Shown: piece by piece, positions 6,717 to 14,098 of the stretch
Position numbering within the stretch: the stretch's first letter is position 1
Layout of the letters: each line of letters starts with the position of its first letter
IMG/VR virus record: IMGVR_UViG_3300032309_002702
Coordinates: 1-35,466 of that record
Strand: one strand, 5' to 3'
Length of the DNA stretch: 35,466 nucleotides
From: a virus
Position numbers and translations under genes: made by a program
The notes under the pieces: generated by a model
Database searches by the model: none
The model's input: the letters and a program-made list of their open reading frames with translations, nothing else
What the model was told of the DNA's origin: nothing

Positions 6717-7474
6717 TAGTTAGTCCCAAATGTTAATGTTGGAATGTTATCCCATACAGTGTCATCTAATTTTTCAAATTCATCTATAAACTTAAACACA
6801 TTGTCTACGGGTAATGTTTTAAGTATTTCTAATTTTGCGTTCCACCAACGTGTTTTTAATAATGCTTGTTTAACATCATTTGGAAATCTGTCTCTAATCT
6901 TTTTTGCAGGTATACCTCCCACTATAGTGTACGGCTCTATGTCTTTGGTTACCACAGCATTAGCGGCAACTACGGCTCCATCGCCTATTGTCACCCCCGG
7001 CATAACAATAATTCCATCACCAAGGTAAACATCATTACCTATAATAACAGGCGTATTCATTCCTTCGATACTAGTCCTGTTTTTAGGAATATTAAGACGT
7101 TCTAGTTCGGCATCGGTGTAACTGGATTCTCTTGCCATTATAGTATCTGAATTTATACTAACTCCGCTAAAATTGTGCATTCCTCCTGCAATAGTGCATC
7201 GATAGCCAAATCCACTGTGTCTGCCGATGAATACATTTGAGCGCATATAGCCGCCACTTCGAATACTAGAATATGCACCAATAAAAATTCTATTAGGTGT
7301 ATCTTGAAAACTTGGACTCCAATTCATGGATCCCTTTTCAAACATAATACCCTCTAAATGTACGGTTTCTTTATATCGTATATTATGATCGTTAAGGGTT
7401 GCCTCACTGAGGCAAATATCAACAGGTAATGTTTTATTAAGAAACTGTTGTAGTTTATCTTCGATTTGTTTCAT
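6716..7474 (-). CDS. hexapeptide-repeat acetyltransferase (CatB/Vat-like)
   Basis: The 252-residue protein has a left-handed beta-helix. Hexapeptide repeats run from about residue 60 to 200, including IGNDVYLGDGIIVMPGVTIG and the closing VVGGIPAKKIRDRFP. H100 in GGMHNF sits where the catalytic His of the CatB/Vat xenobiotic acetyltransferases lies. It would transfer an acetyl group from acetyl-CoA to a hydroxyl or amino group of a sugar or small molecule. It is the first gene of the block and has a CATAAATA octamer five bases before its ATG. Downstream are two oxygenases, so hydroxylation followed by O-acetylation is a reasonable guess. Confidence 0.85.
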   Translation of the reverse strand: MKQIEDKLQQFLNKTLPVDICLSEATLNDHNIRYKETVHLEGIMFEKGSMNWSPSFQDTPNRIFIGAYSSIRSGGYMRSNVFIGRHSGFGYRCTIAGGMHNFSGVSINSDTIMARESSYTDAELERLNIPKNRTSIEGMNTPVIIGNDVYLGDGIIVMPGVTIGDGAVVAANAVVTKDIEPYTIVGGIPAKKIRDRFPNDVKQALLKTRWWNAKLEILKTLPVDNVFKFIDEFEKLDDTVWDNIPTLTFGTN

Positions 7475-7479
7475 GAATA

Positions 7480-7487
7480 TATTTATG
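7480..7487 (-). promoter_or_regulatory. late-promoter-like octamer CATAAATA abutting a start codon
   Basis: CATAAATA on the minus strand is five bases before the ATG at 7474. It is divergent to the octamer at 7501-7508, so one 39-base spacer serves both gene blocks. Confidence 0.55.
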
Positions 7488-7500
7488 AGTTGACCTGTAC

Positions 7501-7508
7501 ACTAAATA
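7501..7508 (+). promoter_or_regulatory. late-promoter-like octamer ACTAAATA abutting a start codon
   Basis: ACTAAATA is five bases before the ATG at 7514. A perfect TATAAATA (7507-7514) also runs into the start codon. No Shine-Dalgarno is present. Confidence 0.45.
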
Positions 7509-7513
7509 TAAAT

Positions 7514-8674
7514 ATGAAATTTATTCACAACACTGTAAGTCTTTGTAACGAGTGCTACAGACATATTCCGGGAATCGTCTACGAAAATAACGAGAAAATT
7601 TGGGTTACAAAACGATGCGATTATCATGGCGAACAACAAGAACTTGTTGAAATTGATTTAGAATTTTATTATTCTATAAATAAACAAGGTGGAAATAATT
7701 TTGTTTCCCTAATGTTTGAAGCAACAAATAAATGTCAACTTAACTGTCCACATTGTTACCACTTGCCGAATAATAAATCGATAGATAAACCTTTAGATTT
7801 ATTATTATCGACTATTGATAGCTATCCTAAGAGTTTTATTCCTATGATAGCAGGGGCTGAACCGTCTCTTTATACAAACATCATACCACTAGCCCATACA
7901 TTGGCTAACAAGTATGGAAGAACCAGAATGCTTACCAATGGTTTAAAATTTCATGATAAAAAATTTACACGATCATTATTAGAGAATGTTCAAGTATTTC
8001 CTGCAATAGGTTTAAATCACTGGACTTATCAGGGTAAAAAGATACATGATCAACAATTAGTTGCTATAGAAAATATCAAAGAGGTATCATCACTAGACGA
8101 TATAGGATATACTGTTGAGAATGTAAATCATTTACCTGAAATATTTGAAGAAATAGAAAAAATTGCCAGTCAAAAAGTCAAGATGGTTAGAATCAGATTT
8201 GGAAGTTTTATAGGCCGTAGCAGTGATAACCAGAGAAATTTTTTAAGCACCACCGTAAAATATATTAAAAACCTATTAGGTGATGAATTAATTTCTGCGC
8301 CGTTGGATGACAACCCTTATCATGTAATGTATGAATGGAAAGGTATAATATTAAGAATTATACAGTGGCCAGATGTAAGGAACATTGATATGGAAGAATT
8401 AAACACCGGACCGTGGGCTAATTTTCACGATGGTCCTATAACTAATTTTGTTCATCAGGTAATTCTTAGAGATGCCTTTGTGAATAATAACCAAATTAAG
8501 TTTGATGATTGCCCTTCTTACTATCACATAAACAACGGCGGAGACAATTACAAATATTGGAAATACGGATGGCCGGGCCCTGTAGATTTCAAAGAATTTA
8601 ATTATGTTATTACCGACGAAAGAAAAAAACCGTTAACCGTTCCTAAATTATTTCAGAGGATTAGTAATGACTAA
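7514..8674 (+). CDS. Tes/MJ0619-like radical SAM enzyme with N-terminal Cys knuckle
   Basis: The 386-residue radical SAM protein has CxxxCxxC at C74, C78 and C81 (in NKCQLNCPHC) and AGAEPS in the place of the usual GGEPT. Before the core is a CxxC...CxxH knuckle (C11, C14, C35, H38). That layout resembles the MJ0619/tetraether-lipid-synthase group, which alkylates unactivated carbons. I start the gene at 7514 rather than an upstream ATG at 7466, because the paralogues at 18192 and 19219 begin at the same point and because of the octamer spacing. Two oxygenase genes follow with 4-8 base overlaps. The C-terminus is about 40 residues longer than in its paralogues. Confidence 0.85.
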   Translation: MKFIHNTVSLCNECYRHIPGIVYENNEKIWVTKRCDYHGEQQELVEIDLEFYYSINKQGGNNFVSLMFEATNKCQLNCPHCYHLPNNKSIDKPLDLLLSTIDSYPKSFIPMIAGAEPSLYTNIIPLAHTLANKYGRTRMLTNGLKFHDKKFTRSLLENVQVFPAIGLNHWTYQGKKIHDQQLVAIENIKEVSSLDDIGYTVENVNHLPEIFEEIEKIASQKVKMVRIRFGSFIGRSSDNQRNFLSTTVKYIKNLLGDELISAPLDDNPYHVMYEWKGIILRIIQWPDVRNIDMEELNTGPWANFHDGPITNFVHQVILRDAFVNNNQIKFDDCPSYYHINNGGDNYKYWKYGWPGPVDFKEFNYVITDERKKPLTVPKLFQRISND

Positions 8675-9299
8675 GTGTTATCAAAAATTTAATATACCTA
8701 ACTTTACAGATATACAAAAAGAAGCTTTAGATTTTTTCGAAGTAAACACCCATCTTTTTCGTATCGACAACGAATATTTTGTTCATGTTCCGTTGGGTGA
8801 ATTCCCTCTCCTAAAACAATTTCTAGAAAGCCGAGCAAAGATTGAAATTAATGAAACCAGTGTTTATTTTATTACGCCTGGTTATAAATCTAAGATTCAT
8901 ATAGACGGGCTCAAAAAAGATAACGGAAAAGTTCCTGAAGGAATGATGATTGCTCATCAATGGGTTCTTATTTTGCCACTTAGTGGTTATGAAAATTCTG
9001 TTAGTAATTGGTATAGCAATGATGACGTTTCTGATGAAGATGAAAGAATATATAATCATGTCAGAGATCAATTTCCTTATAATTTTTATGTTTCATTTGT
9101 AAAAGATGATGTTGCACCAAATATAAATCCTATAGAAACTACTAACTTAGCTGGACCTTGCTTTATAAAATCTAACATATACCATGATGTTCATAATAAT
9201 GGCCCAAAAACACGAATGGTGTTCATTATTAGATTTAGAGAATTAGAACCTTATGAGTCTTCAGATTGTGTTTTTAATTACCAGGATCTCTTAATATGA
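8667..9299 (+). CDS. 2OG-Fe(II) oxygenase-like protein
   Basis: The 210-residue protein contains SKIHIDG (H78, D80), a distal His in IYHDVHNNGP (H173 or H176) and R183 in KTRMVFIIRF. That is the order and approximate spacing of a 2-oxoglutarate/iron oxygenase. The gene overlaps the upstream radical SAM gene by 8 bases and ends in ATGA with the next oxygenase, so the three are co-translated. The substrate is not deducible. Confidence 0.65.
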   Translation: MTKCYQKFNIPNFTDIQKEALDFFEVNTHLFRIDNEYFVHVPLGEFPLLKQFLESRAKIEINETSVYFITPGYKSKIHIDGLKKDNGKVPEGMMIAHQWVLILPLSGYENSVSNWYSNDDVSDEDERIYNHVRDQFPYNFYVSFVKDDVAPNINPIETTNLAGPCFIKSNIYHDVHNNGPKTRMVFIIRFRELEPYESSDCVFNYQDLLI

Positions 9300-9880
9300 C
9301 ATATATAGGAAACGAATTTGAATGGATAACCGACGAAATGATGACATTGTTAGAGAACAATGATGGCAGTAAACTTCCGGTGTGGAATCCTAATAGGTGG
9401 TATGGCCATCCGTTATTAGATAAAGTTAGATTAGCTGGTGAAGAATATTTTAAAGGAACAATGCCAAATAATTTTTTTCGTGTTTTTTATAGCCACACTG
9501 ATTGTATGGAAAATTTTAATTTTACCTTGCCTAATCTGATACCACCGCAAGAGTCTATAGTTTGGTGGTTTTCTAAATTAAATCCTGGTGAATATCAATT
9601 TACACACTACGATGCTATACTATTAGGAGTAGAGCACGATAATCCAGAATTTACAAATGTAAGTAGTGCAAAAAAATTAATAAATCCTAAACGATATACC
9701 ATGTTTCTTCAAGATTATGAACCCGGACATGCCTTCATATACGAAGACAAAATGAGTTCAAATTATAAAAAGGGAGATATCTTTGAATGGAGTAATCCAG
9801 AAACACTTCACGGCGCTGCAAATGTTAGTTTTAAACCTAGATATACTCTACAGTTGGTTATGTATGATATAGCGATTTAA
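9296..9880 (+). CDS. 2OG-Fe(II) oxygenase, paired with the paralogue at 21812
   Basis: The 194-residue protein has FTHYDA (H104, D106), a distal H172 in TLHGAAN and R182 in KPRYTLQLVMYD. It is clearly paralogous to the protein at 21812-22336: both share an IxDxxxxWITD-type N-terminus, LxPGEYQ/FQ before the HxD, and an F-x-EWS-x-P block before the distal His. Both copies close an operon that begins with a Tes-like radical SAM gene, suggesting duplicated cassettes. Its stop shares TTAA (9877-9880) with the convergent interrupted oxygenase gene. Confidence 0.75.
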   Translation: MTYIGNEFEWITDEMMTLLENNDGSKLPVWNPNRWYGHPLLDKVRLAGEEYFKGTMPNNFFRVFYSHTDCMENFNFTLPNLIPPQESIVWWFSKLNPGEYQFTHYDAILLGVEHDNPEFTNVSSAKKLINPKRYTMFLQDYEPGHAFIYEDKMSSNYKKGDIFEWSNPETLHGAANVSFKPRYTLQLVMYDIAI

Positions 9881-10371
9881 TAACCTAAAACATTAATCAT
9901 ATATTTAACTTTCATACTTCCATTAATACCAATATGTAACTCGTTAGGATTATTCCATTTAATAACTGTTCCTACAGGACAATTATATAAATGATCTCGG
10001 CCTAATATAAAGATATGACCTAACTCTGACGGAGTTATAAAAACAGCATAACGTTTAAGTTCACCTTTTGTTGGATCATGTATCTCAGCAACAAACGGAT
10101 CTCAATGCAGAGGAGCGAAAAACCCAGGATCAATGCGGCTAATCCAAAAACTATGAATAATGTTTAATCCTAAATATGATGCAATATCATCAACTAACGA
10201 TTGATCAAAGTGTACTTCAGGGTAATAGCTACGCCATTTAATGCTGTCAAAATTAAAATTATTTTTTAACCATAGAGAATATGTTTCTTCATATAGTGGA
10301 TCACTAGCCCACTGGTGTTCATATGCTGGAGTATTTTTAAATATTGTGAGTGGTTCGGTCGTGGTATTCAC
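9877..10371 (-). CDS. 2OG-Fe(II) oxygenase interrupted by one in-frame UGA
   Basis: A GTG at 10371 opens 89 codons ending in APLH, then UGA at 10102-10104. The frame continues without another stop for 74 codons to TAA at 9877-9879. The joined product (about 164 residues counting the UGA) aligns end to end with the intact paralogue at 23417-23908: DPGF versus DPGY, RYAVFI versus RYSVFI, IFILG in both, and GINGS and LGY versus IGY at the end. The UGA replaces the middle residue of the HxD iron motif (H89-stop-D91; HYD in the paralogue). The distal His is in ELHIGINGS. The intact downstream half and its shared TTAA stop argue for a recent mutation, a sequence error or readthrough rather than decay. 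Confidence 0.65.
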
Positions 10372-10376
10372 TTGGT

Positions 10377-10463
10377 CTATATATCATCCCAAGTTGTTCT
10401 CTCATAGTGGCCTGTATAACTACTGTCTTGTAATCTTAATAACGAGGGATCGAATTTTTCCAT
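10377..10463 (-). CDS. 28-residue peptide gene, candidate modification substrate
   Basis: A 28-codon frame starts MEKFDPSLLRL and ends in HYERTTWDDI. It has AAAAGG (10472-10477) eight bases before its ATG and AATAAATA (10485-10492) upstream, overlapping the stop of the methyltransferase gene. It fills an otherwise empty gap between two operon genes on the same strand. Aromatic residues and acceptors are dense in the last 15 positions (Y, H, Y, W, D, D). In a region full of radical SAM enzymes and oxygenases it could be a ribosomally made precursor. That is inference: I see no conserved leader motif and no second copy, and it may simply be a small protein or a chance frame. Confidence 0.45.
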   Translation of the reverse strand: MEKFDPSLLRLQDSSYTGHYERTTWDDI

Positions 10464-10483
10464 TTTTTTAACCTTTTATATTT

Positions 10484-11251
10484 TTATTTATTTTTTGTCC
10501 ATAGACACTTATAGCCAAAAATTCCTGTAGTTGCATTCGGCGCCACATCTAAGTAGTCAGGAAGTTGTTTAATTTCAATCATTGTAGGACGACTGTTTAA
10601 ATCTTCGCTAATTTCATTTATGATATCTCTATCAGATAATACTCGTACATCTAACAGCAGTTTACCGCCGATTTTAAGAGATTGTAGTGCCCTATTCCAA
10701 TATTGATCTTTAGAATAATGCCAACACCAAGATGCTGAAGACATTATTAAATCCGCATCTTTTGGAAAATTACTACTTGGATTTAAAAAATGAAACCTGT
10801 TCTTATTAAACCCTGAAGTGTCGATTGCATCAGTTACTACGTTCCAAGAATGATAGAACGGATGAGATTCTGTAAAAGATACCGTTTTGGGATCTAGTGT
10901 TTGGGGCCATTCACCTTCTTTATCTATTAGATAAAAAGTAGAGTTAGGAACGTAAGAGTATAACAATAAATCAATAACTGAACTTCCACAACCAATATCG
11001 ATAATTTTTGAATTGTCGGGTAAATCAAACACAGATAGTTCTTCTCGTTGATTCCATAATTCTTGATACTTGTTATGAAAATGCAAGTCGTGTATTGGCA
11101 TAAATTTATTGATCAAATCCCAATTTATCATGGATAGATCAGCATAATAGCACCCGCGCTGTGGAGTAACATATCGGACCAAAGATTCTTTATCAGACCA
11201 CTTTACTTTTAAGTCTCCCTTACTAGATTTTACTATTAACTGTTCATTCAT
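10484..11251 (-). CDS. class I SAM-dependent methyltransferase-like protein
   Basis: The 255-residue protein has a Rossmann SAM-binding motif, KIIDIGCGSSVIDLL, near residues 82-96. An acidic strand end, FYLIDKEGE, and a later ADLIMSSASWCWHY stretch (the motif IV position) complete the fold. The substrate is unknown. Its ATG overlaps the upstream dehydrogenase stop by 8 bases (ATGAATGA), so translation is coupled to that UGA-interrupted gene. Confidence 0.75.
   Translation of the reverse strand: MNEQLIVKSSKGDLKVKWSDKESLVRYVTPQRGCYYADLSMINWDLINKFMPIHDLHFHNKYQELWNQREELSVFDLPDNSKIIDIGCGSSVIDLLLYSYVPNSTFYLIDKEGEWPQTLDPKTVSFTESHPFYHSWNVVTDAIDTSGFNKNRFHFLNPSSNFPKDADLIMSSASWCWHYSKDQYWNRALQSLKIGGKLLLDVRVLSDRDIINEISEDLNSRPTMIEIKQLPDYLDVAPNATTGIFGYKCLWTKNK
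10485..10492 (-). promoter_or_regulatory. late-promoter-like octamer AATAAATA at a stop codon
   Basis: On the minus strand AATAAATA contains the first two bases of the methyltransferase stop codon TAA (10486-10484). Transcription would start about six bases downstream, leaving AAAAGG intact for the 28-codon gene. Confidence 0.4.
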
Positions 11252-11798
11252 TGTTTTCTATAATTAATTCTTTTATAAAAAAATTGTTAGAATTTTTAAC
11301 TATGACATTTACTAATTCTGCAAGACTATCTGTGTTAATACTGTTAGATCTGTCAAAGGAATCCGGTATGAGATAAAAATCAGTATCCATCAACCCTATT
11401 ATAATATTTAATATTTTAACAGATCCTTTATAATTTTTTATAATATTATTTAATTCTATTTTTGAATTTCTGTATAACTCTATCTCGCCTTTAAAATAAG
11501 GACTTTCTTTATATACTATTATACTAGAAATATTAACAACAATTTTTTCTGTATCATCTCAACATTTTAATATTTCATCGAGCATATCAATTTGCCCCTC
11601 AGGATGATAGGCATTGTTGATAAAAACATCAAAGTCTTTTATTTCATTGATAATATGTTCTCTAGTTAAACGATTGCTTATATCAAACCCATTAGTTCTG
11701 CTAAATCCCAAAACATTGTGTTCTTGTGATTTAAAAATTTTATATAAGGAATTTCCAAAACCTTGAGTATGGCCTGTTATTGCAACTTTCATGAACAT
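11244..11798 (-). CDS. short-chain dehydrogenase/reductase-like gene interrupted by one in-frame UGA
   Basis: From the ATG at 11798 (GAGGAG seven bases upstream) the frame starts MFMKVAITGHTQGFG, the glycine-rich NAD(P) loop of SDR proteins, followed by NNAYH at the NNAG position. After 79 codons there is UGA at 11559-11561. It then continues open for about 104 codons to TGA at 11244-11246, which overlaps the next gene's ATG. The continuation reads DDTEKIVVNISS, the usual SDR strand after helix 4, then a YRNSK element in the YxxxK position. Rejoined, it is a compact SDR of about 184 residues. From memory, related phage SDRs have Trp at the UGA position, but this is unchecked. Confidence 0.65.
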
Positions 11799-11821
11799 AA
11801 TTATGCTCCTCAGTTTCGTTC

Positions 11822-11829
11822 ACTAAATA
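11822..11829 (+). promoter_or_regulatory. late-promoter-like octamer ACTAAATA abutting a start codon
   Basis: ACTAAATA ends six bases before the ATG at 11836, with no Shine-Dalgarno. The divergent dehydrogenase gene uses a conventional GAGGAG instead. Confidence 0.45.
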
Positions 11830-11835
11830 TATATT

Positions 11836-12576
11836 ATGAACAACCGACTTTTTATAGATTTAGAAAAACATATAGACTTAACAGAATGGGATAATCTAAA
11901 ACCAGAAATTTGTAGGGGTATTGCTACCGCTAAAGATCTTGCCTGGGACGGAATTCATTCTACCTTAGGTGAAATTAGACCGCATGCTCAGGGGATAATG
12001 GTTAATCCATTATGGGAGGTAGTAAAGCAGTGGAAGGAGCTTCCTGAGGATGATCCTTTAAAAATTGCAGGCCTTGGATTAAATCATAACCAACTTACTG
12101 ATTATTTAAAAAATGCATTTGGGGCTTATGATTTCTATCGTGTCTATCCTGTTATTGAGAGATGTGGCACTTTGGCAGAGTGTTCAACACATTTTCCTGG
12201 ACTAGTAAAATGGATACATACTCTTGTCGAATACAATGTATTTGTCAATATATATCAAGTTAATTTAATAACTGTAGATTCTGGAGGTATACCTTGGGAA
12301 CATGCTGATTTCAACAGTGCGTATGCACCACACCCCGAGACACCTGATGAAATAAAAGAATTTATTAATATAAAAACAGACTGCGATAGACCATTTTATA
12401 TAATCGATCCAAACACCGGTGAACGTGTGTTTATGAACACCCGAGCTGCTTGGTGGAATGAAAATATTTGGCACGGTGGCCTTCCTATTCAACGTCCTAC
12501 ATATACGTTAAGGATTAATGGAATTTTCACAGAAGAATTTAGAACAAGAACAGGAGCAAGAAGCATAATATGGTAA
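11836..12576 (+). CDS. 2OG-Fe(II) oxygenase of the same family as 20267-21067
   Basis: The 246-residue protein has IPWEHADF (H156, D158), IWHGG (H213) and YTLRING (R226). It is paralogous to the product at 20267: both share L-x-PEI near the start, a TRAAWWN or CRAAWWN block, WHGG, and an ING/IDGxFTEEFR ending. These contain every ligand expected for iron and 2-oxoglutarate, so the enzyme is probably active. It overlaps the downstream TauD-like gene by seven bases; the pair forms a two-oxygenase operon. Confidence 0.78.
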   Translation: MNNRLFIDLEKHIDLTEWDNLKPEICRGIATAKDLAWDGIHSTLGEIRPHAQGIMVNPLWEVVKQWKELPEDDPLKIAGLGLNHNQLTDYLKNAFGAYDFYRVYPVIERCGTLAECSTHFPGLVKWIHTLVEYNVFVNIYQVNLITVDSGGIPWEHADFNSAYAPHPETPDEIKEFINIKTDCDRPFYIIDPNTGERVFMNTRAAWWNENIWHGGLPIQRPTYTLRINGIFTEEFRTRTGARSIIW

Positions 12577-13454
12577 ATTATAAATTAGATAAAAATAACT
12601 GGACCGTAATTATTGAAGATTTTGATATGAAAACAGTAACTCAAGAAGATATAAATCAAATATCTAAATTGGTTGCAAAGAATACTCTAGTAGTCATTCG
12701 AAATCAAAAGTTAAGTGTAGAAGATGAAGTAAGAATTTTAAAAATGTTTAAAGATGTACAAACATTTGTGGTTGCCGATTCTACTGATTATGTTAGTACC
12801 TTAGCAGGTGCAGTGGTAGCGGGATCAGAAGATCTTTTTCTACGAGTAAGCGGTAAGAAAGATGAACAGGGCCGTGTAGGTATTGCCGCGTATAATTGTG
12901 AGATGATATGGCATTGTAATGAACCAGGAGTTAAAGATAGAAAACCCATAGTTTGGTTACATAGTGTTGAAGGTTCTAATGGCTCTAGAACTAGCTATAC
13001 TAATAATAGTTTATCATATAGCAACCTTCCCGATAATCTAAAACACGAATTAGAAAATTGTCATCTTGAGATTTACATAGGACTAGGACTAGGTAAAGAC
13101 GAATTAGAATCCGATTATGAAGAATTATTAAAAATGGGTGAAAGCGGTATTGCTGAATATAATCCACCGTTAATAAAGATTAACAAGGCTGGAAATAAAG
13201 GAATATATTTCCCCATGTATCATGTTCATAAAATTAAAGAACTTGATAAAAAAAGAAGTAAAGAGATAACAGATTTTTTACGTGAATTTATAGTTCGAGA
13301 AGAATATGTTTATCACCATGATTGGCAAGACGGAGATATTTTGATTGCTGATCAAGAAATAGCTATACACAAACGATGGCCTTTTAATAAAATAACAGAA
13401 AGAACTCTACATAGAGCTTGTTTTGATTACCCGGATCAGGATTATATAAGTTAA
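12570..13454 (+). CDS. TauD/TfdA-like dioxygenase with Asn in the iron motif
   Basis: The 294-residue protein has the full-length layout of the TauD/TfdA family: NTLVVIRNQKLS near residues 38-49, an iron motif at IWHCNEPG (H115), a distal H267 in AIHKRWPF and arginines in ERTLHRACFDY (R278, R282). The usual HxD acid is Asn (N117), with Glu next to it (E118). Either the ligand set is altered, as in some halogenase-like relatives where the Asp is lost, or E118 substitutes. It is co-translated with the oxygenase upstream and ends in a TTAA stop shared with the convergent gene. Confidence 0.75.
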   Translation: MVNYKLDKNNWTVIIEDFDMKTVTQEDINQISKLVAKNTLVVIRNQKLSVEDEVRILKMFKDVQTFVVADSTDYVSTLAGAVVAGSEDLFLRVSGKKDEQGRVGIAAYNCEMIWHCNEPGVKDRKPIVWLHSVEGSNGSRTSYTNNSLSYSNLPDNLKHELENCHLEIYIGLGLGKDELESDYEELLKMGESGIAEYNPPLIKINKAGNKGIYFPMYHVHKIKELDKKRSKEITDFLREFIVREEYVYHHDWQDGDILIADQEIAIHKRWPFNKITERTLHRACFDYPDQDYIS

Positions 13455-14098
13455 GGCAATTCGTCTATAACAATGTATTCGCCGGTAATATTGTGTGCTT
13501 CTGCGGCATCCTCTATTAATTTTTTCCACTCAGGAGTAGCATCGTGTCTAGCAATAATCATATGCATACGATCCTCATCGCTATTATTAATTACTGAGTG
13601 ATGATAGTGTAAATTCATGGCATATACTCCACCAGCTTCCATGATTATTTCTTCACCGTCTCCCCATATCCATTTACAACCGTAAGGGTTGTTAAGAGCA
13701 ACATTAATATTTTCAATCAGCTTTATCCTTGAATCACTGTGTAAGGCAATCTTTCCGCCAGCTCGCAATAGCATAAATCGAACTCTACCATATTTGTTGC
13801 AAGGGAAAACTTCTTTAAGCCACTTGGTTGTTATAGGGCATAGATCTGCTATTTCTGTCCAATGCATATCGTTACTAGCATCTTTGCCTTTTTTATAACC
13901 ATAAGCATCATAATTTTCATGCTTGTTCCAACCAAGCCCGTGTAAGGTTAAACTTTCCCATCCATTATGGCTATACTCGCTGCTCCTGTGTGGACTAAAT
14001 TTATAAATTAATGCAAATGCTTCCGCACACATTTCTTTGTACGGAAGTTCTATATTTAATTTTAAATATCGACCTTCTGATTGAAAATATTCTTTCAT
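13451..14098 (-). CDS. aspartyl/asparaginyl beta-hydroxylase-like oxygenase
   Basis: The 215-residue protein fits the aspartyl/asparaginyl beta-hydroxylase family. LRAGGKIALHSDSR gives H120 and D122, the middle has NNPYGCKWIWGDGE, and LHYHHSVINNSDEDRMHMI gives the distal His (H166 or H167) and R177. All expected metal and cosubstrate ligands are present. It is the last gene of a four-gene block (pseudokinase, GNAT-like, two-domain protein, oxygenase) and starts at a TAATG junction. Confidence 0.8.
   Translation of the reverse strand: MKEYFQSEGRYLKLNIELPYKEMCAEAFALIYKFSPHRSSEYSHNGWESLTLHGLGWNKHENYDAYGYKKGKDASNDMHWTEIADLCPITTKWLKEVFPCNKYGRVRFMLLRAGGKIALHSDSRIKLIENINVALNNPYGCKWIWGDGEEIIMEAGGVYAMNLHYHHSVINNSDEDRMHMIIARHDATPEWKKLIEDAAEAHNITGEYIVIDELP

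Noticed and set aside
7466-7513. Upstream start for the radical SAM gene at 7514
   Set aside because: The 16 extra residues are absent from both paralogues, and the region carries the divergent promoter octamers.
10241-10471. Plus-strand 76-codon frame
   Set aside because: It lies antisense to the interrupted oxygenase and the 28-codon gene and shows no family features or ribosome binding site.
9877-11798. Genome-wide reassignment of UGA to tryptophan
   Set aside because: At least seven genes in the window end in TGA at sensible places, including the beta-barrel gene with C-terminal Phe (4985) and several ATGA overlaps (9299, 24587, 26128, 26790). Trp is encoded by TGG throughout. Only two isolated UGA codons look like sense positions.
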